NCBI GenBank assembly: GCA_016169945.1
Contig: JADLSH010000147.1
Span: forward strand, 248,001-312,000
Length of the DNA stretch: 64,000 nt
Direction of reading: 5' to 3'
From: Trachythela sp. YZ-2020
Taxonomy: Eukaryota; Cnidaria; Anthozoa; Malacalcyonacea; Clavulariidae
Shown: positions 1 to 13,218 of the stretch, piece by piece
Layout: each line of letters starts with the position of its first letter
Position numbering within the stretch: the first letter of the stretch is position 1
Program-made: the position numbers and the translations under genes
The notes under the pieces: model-generated
Seen by the model: the letters and a program-made list of their open reading frames with translations, nothing else
What the model was told of the DNA's origin: nothing
Database searches by the model: none

Positions 1-192
1 GAAAGAAGTGAAAATAAGGAGTAAGTCGTTACCCTGGATGAACAACACAATAAGACTTAAAATAAACAGGAGATTTAAACTCTTAAGAAAGCTATAAAAA
101 CCAAATGCGCAGAAGATTGGAACAATTACAAGAACTTAAGAAATGAGATTACGTCAGAGCTAAGAAAGGCAAAAGCTGATTATTTCTCGAAC

Positions 193-1002
193 ATGTTCGG
201 CGAGGTAACGACTTCTAAAGCATATTGGGATTTAATAAAAAAATCTGTTTCACCAAAAGTTCGCCAAAATATCGGACCTATCAAGAGAGATAATGGTACC
301 CTAGCAGTGAAAGATGAAGAAAAATCAAACCTATTTAATTCATACTTCGCAATGATAGGTGAAACATTAGCTCTTTCATTACCTAGACCCCCGACGACCA
401 CCCCTACGCAAATGAATGACTCTAGAAGATCATCATGTGATAAAATTTGCATATCCCAAGATAACATACAGAGGTATATTATAAACATAAACCCCAAAAA
501 GTCAACAGGACCGGACGGCATATCCCCAAGACTCTTAAAGTTAGCTGGAAATGAAATTATACCATCTTTAATCGATTTATTTATTTGGAGCGCCCAGGCA
601 GAAGAAATGTTCGAAAGTTGGAAACTTGCCAGATTAACCCCGATCTTTAAAAAGGAGGCCAAAGAAGACAGAGAGAATTATCGCCCCATCAGTCTACTGT
701 GCGTGCCGAGCAAGATCCTTGAAGAAGAGGTAAACAACACCCTCGTGAAACACGTCTTCGAAGAAAATCAGTTAATGACAGATCGACAGTGGGCTTATCG
801 TCGCGGCTATTCCACGGAACTGCTTCTGGCTCACTTAACAGAAACTTGGAGAAAGGCTGTCGATTCCGGCTTAAAAGTTGCCGTGGCCTTTATAGATTTT
901 AAAAAGGCATTTGACAGTGTATCCCACCCAATTCTAGAACGTAAGCTTCAAAACGACTTTGGCATCGGTGGCAGCCTGCTCACGTGGTTAAAAGCTATCT
1001 GA
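193..1002 (+). pseudogene. LINE reverse transcriptase, N-terminal part (frame 1)
   Basis: This 269-residue frame carries the region between endonuclease and RT (GPIKRDNGTLAVKDEEKS, the standard pre-RT linker), then NPKKSTGPDGISPRLLK, YRPISLL and the first catalytic aspartate in FIDFKKAFD. It stops at TGA 1000-1002 because of the one-base shift at 990-993, and the chain continues in the next frame. The stretch upstream of 193 reads as linker in another frame with stops, so the first codon here is not a genuine start. Confidence 0.85.
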
Positions 1003-2003
1003 GAGATAGGACGCAGTACACGGTTGTAAATGGTAAAGAATCCTCTATCGCTAAGATTACCTACGGAATCCCACAGGGATCAGTACTAGGCCCCACCCTA
1101 TTTGCACTGTTTACAAACGATCTACCTGAAAATGTAGAATCTGGAGATGTTTATATGTACGCGGACGATACGACGTTATATTGTATCGGAGACTCAGCCG
1201 ACGAAGTGGTATCGACACTTAACAAAGCCCTGAGTGAACTTTATGTGTGGTGCATAGCCAATCAACTAACCCCACATCCCCAAAAAAGCGAAGTGATGCT
1301 CCTCTCAAAACAACGTATAACAGGCCCACTTGCCCCAGTTTTTCTAGGAGAGCAAATGATCAAGTGGGTAAAAAAGACGAAACTTCTCGGGATGGTCATT
1401 GATGAGAATCTCAGTTGGAATGAACATATATCGGAACTAAAACTGAATTATGTTAACAAATTAAATCTTGTAAAAACATCAAGGTTTTTGCCGACAAGTG
1501 TACTATTAGATTTATACTTTAAAGTCATTCTTCCATCCATTACCTACGCATTAGTTGTCTGGGGTGGATGTAGTAACAAGGAAAACTTCAAGTCATTAGA
1601 ACGCTTGCATTGTAGAGCTGCAAGAATTATATACAAATTACCTAGATATATGCCATCGGAAGATGTGCTTTCCAAAGTTGGTTGGAACACATTATTCTTC
1701 TACTATAAGACAGCTATATTGAAACTAATTTGTAAAATAATTAAGAATGTAACACCTAACTCGATGTCAGACTTGGTAAACAGACGAGAATGCAATTACT
1801 CTCTACGAGCCAAATACCAACTATCTACACCCCGCTTCAAAACAAAAACTCTGAAGCTCTCTATAACGTATAGAGGTGCAACCTTGTGGAATGATATAAA
1901 TCGAAAACATAGCGAAATAAACATTGATGAATATGACAATGTTAACGCTTTCGTAAAAAAGGCCATAAAAACAATCACCTTTAAAGACTTTGTCTTTTTA
2001 TAG
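984..2003 (+). pseudogene. LINE reverse transcriptase, C-terminal part (frame 3)
   Basis: This frame covers the catalytic and C-terminal half: GIPQGSVLGPTLFALFTNDL (motif B), MYADDTTLYC (motif C with the two catalytic Asp), the LGMVIDENLSWNEHI block, a thumb region, and a tail in which ATLWNDI matches the conserved RGA-x-LWN motif of CR1/L2 elements. It runs uninterrupted to the TAG at 2001-2003. The nominal start lies in the overlap with the preceding frame and is not a translation start. Confidence 0.85.
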
Positions 2004-2143
2004 ACATAGTTAGTAAATAGATAGTAATTAATTCTTATATGTAATTCATAACTTTTGTATATATCTCTAAGTGCACGACCCCACAAGCTTATGCTTTAAA
2101 AATTATCGTGCTTAAATAAAGTCATATTATTATTATTATTATT

Positions 2144-2980
<837 letters not shown>

Positions 2981-3180
2981 TTTGTATATTTAAGTGCGAA
3001 GTGTAAATTTTAGTTTTCGTAATAGAATATAGATTTTATTCAAGAACAGATCGCTGTAAAAGTTCCTTAGCGAACATTTTGGTCCTTCGAACTGATTTAA
3101 AAATATTTACTTAATATATTTACAGCAAGTTGTAAAATTTATAGGTTGGTCAATGCAGAAGTTATGTTTTTTAATTTTTG

Positions 3181-5530
3181 TCATAAATTTTGATAACTTT
3201 TCTCCTCTTTAAGTTCAATTGGTAAGGAGTTCCAAAGTAAAGATTCAGATACCGCAAAACTTATTTTATAACATTCAGTTCGAACATTAGGTATCTGAAC
3301 ATTTCGACCAGATGATCTTAAATTATATTTAGTTGATCCAAACTGCTTCGCAAACATTTCTGATAAATATGATGGTGGATATCCATTCATAATTTTGTGC
3401 ATCATTATAGCTTTCTGAACTTTGCGGTTGTGTGCCAGAGATCACCACCCCAATTCAGAAAATACATCACACGTGTGAATTGTTTTGTATGGCGCCCCAG
3501 TAATGGTACGAGCTGCACGATTTTGCAACTTCTGTAGTTGGTCTGCTAGCGTCATATCAATACTGTCCCATACAGTACTACAGTAATCAAAGTGAGGTTT
3601 TATGATTGCATTGTAAATGTTAATGAGAAGCTGTCGATTCAGATATGGTTTGGATTTTTTCATAACACATTTCAGTTTTAATGACATTCAGTGTGAGTTT
3701 GTTTGCACAAAGCCATTCTACAACACACTGAATGTCATATTCTAACATTGATTTGATTTCTGGGATGCTACATCCCGATGCAGTTAGGTTTGTATCATCT
3801 GCATACATTCTGGTAGAACTATTGGTACCCAATTAGGTAAATCATTAATGTAAATGAGAAAACAGGAGTGGTCCTAAGTTAGTTCCTTGTGGAACCCCAC
3901 AAGAAAGTTGCTGTGCATCTGATAAAATTCCATTGACAGTGCACATTTGCACTCGACCTCTGAGATAAGATTTAAACCAGTTAATTGCTGTTTGATTTAA
4001 GCCGAGATACTGTAATTTATTCAGTAAAATTTCATAGTCCACAGTATCAAATGGCTTTTTAAGGTCAAGAAATAAGGCTCCGTTTATAAGTTTTCTATCA
4101 ATGTTAAAACACCATTCATTTGTAAAATCTAACATTCTTGTTGCAGTTGAAAACATAGAGCGAAATCCAGATTGTTTAGGATTTATCAAATTGTTTTTCT
4201 GAACATAGTTCTCTAATTGAGTGTACACAAGTCTCTCAAATATTCTAGCAATTGTAGATATAATCGAGATAGGCCTATAGTTGTTAGATTCACAGCGATC
4301 TCCTGTTTTAAATATTGGGATCACTTTTGCCATTTCCCAATCACAGGGAAATGTATTACTTAGTAAGGATAAGTTGGAAAGTTGAGCCAATGACTCACAA
4401 ATATATGGAGCTGAAATTTTCAAAATGTTGTTTGAAATTTTATCTACTCCAACTGCCTTTGCTGCATCACTAGTTTTTAGTAATCTTTGACTTGAAAAGA
4501 AGAAAACTTTCCAAACCCAAAAATCGAATTTGATTTATTTAGGTAATCTCTAAATGATTTATTTTTGGGTGGCGATAGTATCTTTGATGCTATTTTAGGA
4601 CCAATTTCTGTGAAATGAACATTGAGTGTGTTTGCTATGTCTTTGGCTTTTGTTATAGACTCAGAAGGTGAAATGTTTATTTTATTTATTTATCTCAGTA
4701 CTTTTTGATTTTTTACCTATCAGGTTATTTAGCACCTTCCAAGTACCCATTGAGTTTCCTAAATTGTGTTTCAATTCATTTTTATAGTAACATTTTTTTT
4801 ACCAATTGATCAACTACATTTCTTTTTGCTTTGAATTACATCCAGTCAGCAGGCGAATTTTATTTGGTAGCTTTTTTCTTTAACAAATCTTTGGCATACA
4901 TTTCACGCTTTACTTCTGAGTTAATCCAGGGAGATGGTTTGTTGCGTATTCGTTTTGTTCGACCTGGCGCATGCTTATCAATAATACTTTGCATTTTAAA
5001 TTTCCACTCTTCCCAAACAATGTTAATGTCGTCCACATTGTTTGGAGATGGCCAGACTGTGTTTTTAATATTATCTATAAATAATTTTGCTTCGATAAAA
5101 TTTTTAAAATTTCTAGTCTCAAAAATCGAGGTGATCCTCTTCGAATCCCTACTTTTCGAATTGCATAAATTAAATTATGATCACTGATAGAGGTACTAAT
5201 AGTTCTCCATTTGGTAAGTTTTCTTTACTATTCGTAAGAAAAAGATCAATTAGTGTCTTTGTTGTTTCAGTCACATGGGTTGGTTGTTCAATTAATTGCA
5301 TTAGTTGATAATTATCCAACAAATTGACCAGTTTTGAAGCATGAAATCTCCTAAAATATAGTATTCTTTGTTAGATGAGTCTAACTTAATTAAAATTTCT
5401 TCAAATTTGTCGAAGAGCTCAACAGGAGGTGGTCTATACCATGTTGTTATTAAATATGGATCAGAATGTGGCTTTTTAATTTCAATTGTGATCATTTCAA
5501 GACTTTTGTCTTCAAGATTAATAAGAAAAT
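3181..5530 (-). mobile_element. Degenerate LINE (minus), endonuclease remnant to RT tail
   Basis: Read on the minus strand from about 5530 to 3181, the pieces follow LINE order. An exonuclease/endonuclease-type stretch (TTWYRPPPVELFDKFEEIL, YILGDF) lies at 5301-5495. A linker (INSEVKREMYAKDLLKKK type) is readable in reverse at about 4830-5190. RT motifs occupy 3845-4423 (NYRPISIISTIARIFERL, FLDLKKPFDTVD, CGVPQGTNLGPLL), YADD is at 3620-3832 (RMYADDTNLT), and the C-terminal tail is at 3181-3687 (YNLRSSGRNVQIP, LWNSLP). At least four frameshifts separate the pieces, so the copy is dead. Confidence 0.85.
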
Positions 5531-5539
5531 CTTAACCAT

Positions 5540-6345
5540 GACTTGGAAAAAATATCAACTTGGATGTCAGCCAACCAACCTACTTTAAACCATTCTAAAA
5601 CGAAATACATGATAGTAGGTAGTAATAGAAGAATCAACCAAATAGACATAAAACCCACATACATATTGAAGGTAGGAAAATAGACCGAGTTAAAGTAACC
5701 AAATCACTTGGCGTAAAGATGGACGAAACTTTGTCATGGAATGCCCAAGTGAACCAAGTTACTAAAACGGTCAATCAATTACTCAACCTCACTTTGATTA
5801 CTGCTCGCAAGTTTTGGGTTGTCTAGGAAAAGGCTTATCAGACAAATTACAGAAGCTCCAAAACCGAGCATTTCGAATAATAACACGTGAAAACTACGAG
5901 ATTCGATCTGTTGACATTTTGGAAAACGTAGGAGTTTCTAACATACAAGCCAGAAGAGAGCATCAATTAGCGATTCTAATGTACAAAGTCAAAAACAAAA
6001 TGCTACCAAATTATTTAACAGAAATTTTCACCTACACGAATTCAATACATGATCATAATACGAGAAATAGAGAATTTAATTTCGCATTACCTAAACCAAA
6101 AACAAATAATATGAAAAAGGTTTTTGCCTACAGGGGGGCTGAGGCTTGGAATAACTTTTCCACTGCAATAAAATCATCGACAAGCATCTCTAGCTTTAAA
6201 ACCAAAATAAAGCGAATATACTAATACTGGAAATTCATTTTCAGCAATCTAATTAGGCCTATTTGTAGACCATTGATAATTAATATAATATATTTGTAGT
6301 GCATGCCAACGGCCTATTGGAAGATCACCTTTTTCTTTCTTTTTT
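5540..6345 (+). mobile_element. LINE 3' fragment (RT C-terminus), plus strand
   Basis: The stretch from 5600 reads LNHSKTKYMIVGS in broken frames, followed by the LGVKMDETLSWNAQV block. The open frame 5814-6224 then gives SDKLQKLQNRAFRIIT, LPNYLTEIF, HNTRNREF and RGAEAWNNF, the ordered landmarks of a LINE C-terminus. It stops at 6222-6224 and is followed by about 120 bp of AT-rich UTR. It abuts two minus-strand LINE pieces, so this is a LINE-on-LINE insertion cluster. Confidence 0.85.
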
Positions 6346-6370
6346 TTTCAATTAATATCTTTGTAAACAA

Positions 6371-7330
6371 TTAATTAGGTGAAATAGTACCTTTTTTAAT
6401 AAAGTCTATAAAGTCAATATTAGCTTCGCTATTACTGGCCTCGATAGCCCGCTTTCTTTGTTTTAGTAAATGTTTAACCAAAGGAGAAATTAATGGAGGG
6501 TCTCTTGTTGACGTACGAACTTTGATAATTGGGAAGCTTTTCTCGAATCTTGGCCAGATGTTTTGATAAAATTTTCCTACCATTTAATCAACACTTTGCC
6601 CTTCTGTAGTTATTTTATTCCAATTAATTGCTTCTAGTTCATTCAACATGTTTAGTTTTCTGTGTTGTCTCACGTCTCTAAAATAGGAATTTGATCCTTT
6701 TGCTTTAATAACATCCCGTGGGTATGCTATAACCATACTATGATCTGATCTTACAAAACTTTTCGCGACTTTTTTTTCCAATAATGTGGAATGTTCGTAA
6801 TAAAGACGTCTAATATATTATCTCCTCTTGTGGGTGCTTTAACCATTTGAGAAAAGGATAGTTGATTTAATAGAATACGGACATTTAGTTTATTTAAATC
6901 CCCTTCAATTATTATCTTAGTAGCGGGTTGGGATAATAGTAAGTGGTCACATGAGTCCAAAAAGAAATCAACTAAGTCATTGGTATCATATGTATGATCT
7001 GGAGGATGACAGATGGCTGCAACATGGAAGATAGAGCTTTTAGTTGTGATTTTACCCCATGCACATTCAAAGTCATTAGTTAAATTTGGTAACAGCTCCA
7101 TTTTCCAGTCATTCCGGCATATTATTACCACTCTGCCACCACGATGATTTGTTCTGTCTTTCCTTAAGATGGAATAACCAGAAAGACAGATGAGAGAATC
7201 ATATACAAAACAAGTTAGCCATGTTTCATAGATACAACAGATATCTATATCATTATTTTTAAGATCTGCATTTGATGCCGGAAGAGCATTCGGCTTTACA
7301 ATCCATCTTGCATTCAATATGAAACATTGT
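6371..7330 (-). mobile_element. LINE endonuclease-domain fragment, minus strand
   Basis: The 188-residue frame at 6751-7317 resembles the APE-type endonuclease of LINEs: ICCIYETWLT, a G-rich GGRVVIICRN strand, a GDLNKLN motif (aspartate-containing GDFN block) and VKAPTRGDNILDVFI, the usual end of the domain. Two further frames at 6584-6781 (SDHSMVIAYP, the SDH catalytic motif) and 6371-6583 (TRDPPLISPLVKHLLKQR linker) continue in order after a frameshift. RT itself is missing. This is a dead copy, 3'-truncated on the minus strand. Confidence 0.85.
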
Positions 7331-9043
7331 CGAGTTATTTTGAACTGTCGACATTAAATTCGAACAGATTGATCGAAAATGGTCAAAAGATTACAATTAA
7401 AGTGCTCTAAAATTGAAATTATATATTTACATTCTCAAGAAGTAAGAAATTATTGAAATGGTGTATACCGCACTGTTCTATACGGCCACGTACTATAAAT
7501 GTCTCATATCAAACTTATAGGCCAGCGTACGTCACGTATTACCGTTCAATATACTAGCTAATAAATTAGCTATAATATATATGTATTGTCTGTGGAGAGG
7601 TGCGTGAATTATATTACATGTTATTGCAAATTTCCTGAAAATTGGTCCAGTATCTAACATTGTTGTTGTTATGCATGGGAATTCAATGTACGACATGTCC
7701 ATTATTTTACAAAAATATTGGATGCTATAAAATTAATTTTCAAAAAAATGTTGGACATCGCTCGAAATAATGGGCACCCACAGGTACAGTTCATTATAGA
7801 ATAGTTGAAATGGACAGGTACCGCTGGGATATAAGTAGTGTAAAAACCTCCAAGCTCCATTATAGAAGAATATTCAATTAATGCCATTTAAGGGAGAATG
7901 GTTGCATTTCGTTAGCGATTCGTAACTTGATACTTAAACGTATACATAGCCTAAATATATTGTGTTTTAAATAAACTGGTCCCGTACCAACTTGCATGTA
8001 AACAATTCCCAGGAAATATATAGTTGAAAGGAAATTTTAAATTAAGTTAATGTGATGTCCAGAATCGTATATCAAAATCAAGCTATATGTTATCAACAGA
8101 AGCTGAAGACTGTCAGCAATAGCACTTTCCGAAACATTAATAATGATTGTCGTAAATCGCAAAATCTGGTCTGTACAAATATAGAAACCTATAAATATGC
8201 ACAATTTATATTTCGGGGTGCTAAATATACAGAAAGAAAAATAAAAATTATATAGAAAGTAAAATTTTTGAAAACGCCAGTGACATTTAATTTAAACTTA
8301 CTTTTTAGGAGCAAGCGAAAGGGCATTGCTACGATATCTGTGTCCTTGGGCGTGCAGTAATCTTCCGATTTGCCAAGAAGAGGCAAGAACAATAAAACAA
8401 GAAACTGTGGTGATAAAAGGGCATCTCGAAGAAAACGTTTCATTTCGTCTACGGGAAACAAGGCAGATAAATTTGCCTAATTGTTGGCTTATAAGCGACT
8501 GCCCCAAAACTAAACGGAATAATTATGTTAAAACGTGTACTAGGAAGGACTTGAACCTGGACTAAAGAGCCTAGTGAAACGCGAACTGGACTCGTTTAGT
8601 AAAACGCAGACTGGACTCGTTTAATATAAAACGCGAAGTAGTCTTATGAAGTCAATTCATCTTTATCAGAATACGCAGAATTCATTAGGATTTTACAACA
8701 ACATTAAGTCTATATTCATGCACATTGACATAATAATATTTACTTATTGGGGCTTGTGCATTCATTGACATAACGCTTCAGGTCAAAACAAATTTCGCTA
8801 CCCTCTCTCCCAGTTCAATATTGTGAACAACTGCCAAGAGTCATAATTTCTGACACAGATTACGATGCACAACATGTCAGTGTTACAGCTGGCAATTTAT
8901 CACGAGGGGTATACGAAAATTTTATAAGGGAAATGGAAATATCCGCCAGTTATGTGCATCGAAGTTTGCAGCTTATTTACACAATATGATAATAACATCA
9001 ATTTAAACCACCTGTTTAATTTTGCATGAATAACCCGTTATCG
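7331..9043. other. No recognisable gene (1.7 kb)
   Basis: AT-rich sequence with only short stop-bounded frames on both strands. None shows a known motif or a plausible splice pattern. A B-box-like string (minus strand near 8547-8558) is isolated and has no matching A box. Confidence 0.6.
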
Positions 9044-9051
9044 AACATAAC

Positions 9052-9204
9052 CAGTCGCTTAGCCCGCCCGCCGATTTAGTCCCGCTATGCAAATTTGTTC
9101 GTGTTCATTGACGGTGAAAACAATCAATTTCTAAAGAAATGAATAATGATAATGATTTGAAATTTGCATAGCGGCACCAAATCGGCGGGTTGGCTACGCC
9201 ACTG
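9052..9204. mobile_element. hAT-like MITE with near-palindromic arms
   Basis: The left end begins CAGTCGCTTAGCC and the right end, reverse complemented, begins CAGTGGCGTAGCC. Arms of about 45 bp pair through the GCCGATTT and CGCTATGCAAATTT blocks. It is flanked by AACATAAC (9044-9051) and AATATAGC (9205-9212), six of eight bases equal, as expected for an aged 8 bp hAT target duplication. It has no coding capacity. Confidence 0.75.
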
Positions 9205-9212
9205 AATATAGC

Positions 9213-10180
9213 ATTTTAACCATTGTCGAAATCCAGTCAGAGATTTTGCTGCCCTTACATCACTGGGTATACAGTGCCATAAGACTACACCACTATAGCT
9301 ACAGCAATTTTTGAAATGAATAATACTTGATATACTGGGAACAGCAAGTTTTGTAGGATTTGTAAAATGAGTGTCCCAAAAATACTAAATTAAATTGCAG
9401 TATATAACATTTTCATTTTGATACAATATTGACCGAGGTCCAGATGTTTGAAATTGAATTAACACATTTGAAAATGCCAAAAAAATAGCATAAAACGGCC
9501 CGATCAAATATATACATCGATATTTCTATTTTGCTCAAAAAAAACGCATGTACATCGTTATTGTTCCAAACATCAAGATTTATTCATCTGAGGAAAACAT
9601 TATCCTTGGGCATGAATAGATCTTCTTGTCATCAAAGGAATTTTGGTTCAGTTCTTCATTGAACGTTTCACAGGCCAAAACAATTGCCTCCCGAAAGTGT
9701 TTTCAATGTTTTCGACTAAATTTTCAGTCAACGTGCATTATTGTTTCATTTCTATTCCCAAGGGTTACAAAAGACTAAAAAAATAACAAATCTACTAGGA
9801 AATAATCTGAAGTTAAAGTTAACTTCGGTCAATATTGCATCAAAATTCAAGTGTTATATACCAAAATTTGCATACAGTAAAGCTTATTTTAGTGAAACAT
9901 CTGTTCTAGTTTTTCTAACTAAACAGTAATGGAGATGCCTAGGTAAATTTGTTGGGTCGTTGAACCTCAATTTGTTCAATTATGCTCTGGATATCCGTTG
10001 AGCACTTTGCCAAAAGTTCCTATAATCAACGACATCAATTTTAAATATTATATGAATTATTTAGCAATTCTCGGTGGTTAACGAGGTGATGCGCTCAAAC
10101 GCAGCAACTATGATGTTACTGTACAATAACCGCGGCCGGTAATAGTTCGACCCGTTCTCCATAAAAAAATAGAAGACGCA
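9213..10180. other. No recognisable gene (about 1 kb)
   Basis: AT-rich, with short frames only. Nothing with a motif or homology that I recognise. Confidence 0.5.
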
Positions 10181-10185
10181 GTAGA

Positions 10186-10600
10186 AATATCATCTGGTTC
10201 AATCCTTCCTTTACCAAGATAGTGGAAACAAATATTGCTCGAAGATTCATTCGTCTCATTGGTAAGCATTTTCCAGCTAAAAATCAACTCCACAAGATCT
10301 TCAATCGGAACACTGTCAAAGTTAGCTACTCCTGTATCGAAAATGTCAAAAGTAGTATATCGCGACACAATCAACATCTACTCTCAAAACCCCCAGCTCT
10401 ATCCAAACCCTGTGGATGCAACTGCGGAAAAACAAGTGAATGCCCATTAGATGGCATAGAAATATGATGTATGGGCGACAGCTTTGTTAGTAGCATAGTT
10501 TACAAAGCGAAAATGTAAACACTTGATGACCGAACGACAAAAGAGTACATCGTAATGACAGTCAAGTCATCGTAATGACATCGTAATGACAGTCCTCCAA
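10186..10600 (+). pseudogene. Retroelement C-terminal fragment with Cys-rich knot, probably pre-GIY-YIG
   Basis: The plus frame at 10222-10467 reads IARRFIRLIGKHFPAKN, LHKIFNRNTVKVSYSC and CGCNCGKTSECPLDG. Continuing past a stop it gives IVYKAKM and then further broken sequence. The ordered pattern (KVSYSC, HNQHLL, CNC-x-CPL, VYKA) is the Cys-rich segment that precedes a GIY-YIG nuclease domain in a class of cnidarian reverse-transcriptase proteins. That assignment is from memory of the family. The nuclease core is not preserved and no RT is adjacent. Confidence 0.5.
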
Positions 10601-10899
10601 CAACAAAATCTACTCGCCCGACACAGAGCTTTCCAAATAGGTGTGGGAATTAAAAGAGAACGAAAGCCAGTACGACATTATAATTATGGTCAACTTTGAG
10701 TCGAGCTTCGGGGTATATGCCTGATGGAGAAGTTAAAGATTATGAAGTCAGATAAGACAAACCTACTGGACAAAAGATTAGAATTATTCGCGAAATGTCG
10801 CCAACCAAGAACAATTCAGCGCGGGGACATTCAAGCGCACGCCCCGAGAACACACGCATCACCGAGCGGTAGATGAATTGACCCAAGCAAAAAAGGCTG

Positions 10900-11890
10900 A
10901 ATTATTCGAACAAAAACGCCTGAAGATCGTCCCTAAATGAAGCGAAACTCAGAGTATCAATAGTATAACTACAAGGAGAAACTATAGAACAGTTAGTAAT
11001 TCGCTTAAAACACCAGGTAAAACTCGGCGAATTTAGCATGATTCGTGACCAAATTATCGAACGTTGTTTGTCCACTCGTTTGAGACGCCGACTACTTCGC
11101 GAACCGGAGATTACTCTCGCAAAACTATCGAAATCGATCGTTTGTTCGAAATATCTGAAAGACAAGCTTCCCAAATAGAAGCAGGCAGATTGCAAACAAC
11201 TGACCTCGGAGGGAATGCAATCCGTTCTCACGCCTCCAACATCAACACCATCCAAAAATCAAGTATATAGGCAGATATGATATAATATTGTTTGTTATTG
11301 CTGTGGCAATGCGGGTCATCGAGCTAATAATCCCCGTTGCCCTATCGAAGGGATGTCCTTTAATAACTGCCACAAACTCGTACATTTCGCTAGAGTTTGC
11401 CGTCAATCGCGATCGGTAAGCAAATCAGGAATAAGAAAATAGTACAAATTCATCGAAAGATAAGTCACAGAATAAACCCTACGACTACAAACAAAATACA
11501 TGTTCACGACGCGCCACTTCTGGTCCGCGGGGAAAGTTCTTCGCATGATGAATACATTTTCGAACTTAGTGCCACCGTAAAAATGCCATTTGCAACCGTA
11601 AACCTTATCGTTTATTCAGACGCCTCTGTTAGTATACTTGACGATGCAACATTTTCGAAAATGAAGGCGAACTACCCGATCACACTAACCCGAAAACACA
11701 TATTAAATTATATCCATATGGATCATCAACATCAATGAGCGTTCAAGGTTCTTTAATCTTACGTCACAGTGTGGCATAAAGACCAAATTACGAATGCCAC
11801 CTTCATAGTTGTTGAACATTAAAATTGCGGTTCACTTTTGGGTCACAAAACCGCAACTGATCATGGGTTATTTCAGGAACATGAGAAATT
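10900..11890 (+). pseudogene. Gypsy-type LTR retrotransposon relic: gag, zinc knuckles, protease
   Basis: In shifting plus frames one reads a gag segment (GETIEQ-LVIRLKHQVKL, MIRDQIIERC, LRRRLLREPEITLAKL) at about 10975-11145. A CCHC knuckle (CYCCGNAGHRANNPRC) and a second Cys/His cluster (CHKLVHFARVCR) lie at 11290-11410. A retropepsin-like segment at 11500-11735 has VYSDASVSILDDATF in place of the usual DSGAS. Loss of the catalytic D-S/T-G and several stops show that it is inactive. No LTR or pol was recognised. The neighbouring fragments are other retroelements, so this is a graveyard locus. Confidence 0.75.
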
Positions 11891-12029
11891 CCATCCAATA
11901 CAGACATACGTAATGACGACAACCTGTTAATGCGAACACTTCTATCCAGAAGTTTTCAATGGCATTGGAAACTGAATGATTTTCAACTTCAGTTACCACT
12001 TCCTCAGATTAGAACCATTTCCTAGGCAT

Positions 12030-12890
12030 CGGCGTCATTAACATATGGAATTCCCCAAAGTTCCGTCCTTTCACCGTTTTCATTTAATATCTACAATCAA
12101 CATGCACCTAAATCCTGCTGCCTAAAATCGTACGTGGATGACTGAAAAACATTTCTATGTTTTTCTTTATCGTGTATGGACTGCTCTTTACCAGCAATAG
12201 AAAAATACCTACAAAGAGTATTCGAATGGTGGTGTAACAACAGCCTTTTGATAAATCCAGATAGAACCAAAATGCTGATGGTGGGTTCACGACAACTGCT
12301 TCAACAACTGGAGACGTTTCCAAACCTCAGTTTTATTGGCAAAAGTCTTGAACCTGTGACCGAAGTTAAAGATAGAGGGGTATTTCTTGACTCTCACCTA
12401 AGGTAATATATCTCCGGTTTTAGAAACACTTGGTTGGTTACCGATTAAAGAACATTTGCTGTACATAGATGCTGTCTTAATTTACAAATGCGTAAATGAC
12501 CAAGAACCTTTATACCTTTGTCACAAGTTTGAACAGAGAAATCAAATTCACGATCATGTTACGATCGTGTTACGATCGTGTTACCGAAGTATGGAACATC
12601 CAGTGGCCAAAGATGTTTTTAATATAGAGGAACTAAAATATGGAACGCTCTGGACACACAATTAAAATCCATTATTGATCTACAGTAAGGTGTTTTTAAA
12701 ACTGGACTAAAATCCGACCTTTTAAAGGAACATTTATCTTAAATTTTAGGACTATTTTAAATCATTACATTGTCTGTGTATAACTCGTAAATAGTATTCT
12801 GGATTGTAAATAGTGTTTATATTTAATCTTTAGTGCACCTTTTTAAATTTTATGTAAATTTTCATTGAAAAGCCCATTAGGCGTTACTGG
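12030..12890 (+). mobile_element. Degenerate LINE RT fragment, plus strand
   Basis: The plus strand reads GIPQSSVLSPFSFNIY and KSYVDD (motifs B and C, broken) at about 12045-12145. It continues in frame 12176-12406 (NNSLLINPDRTKMLMVGS, the post-palm segment; VTEVKDRGVFLDSHL, the LGV-x-LD block), and then 12456-12665 (LIYKCVNDQEPLYL, HDHVTIVL, YGTLW), the C-terminal tail. Frameshifts separate the parts. The final ~200 bp are AT-rich UTR. Confidence 0.8.
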
Positions 12891-13218
12891 AAATGTCAAT
12901 TAATAAATATGTAATAGCTATGATGATTAGTCAATGCCGTCCTGTCAAGCTCAAGGGCCAAAAACCAATCCTGAACCTCTCCACATGTCAAACGATGCGG
13001 ATATAGAAACCGTAGATGGTCGACAGCATCTTTAATGGTCGATAGCATCTTTCATTCGACTTTTTATACACGACATTTTCTACTCGTCATTCTGCGACTG
13101 TTTTTACGCGAGATTATATTTCACATCATTTCAGCTGGTTCACTGGTTGTTTACATGTATAGCGAATTGATAGCGTCTTTTATAAAGGTGAAACGAAGTT
13201 TTTCGACATCTATCTAGA

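Noticed and set aside
8541..8566. Pol III B box (GGTTCAAGTCC on the minus strand)
   Set aside because: No A box at a suitable distance and no repeat structure; chance match.
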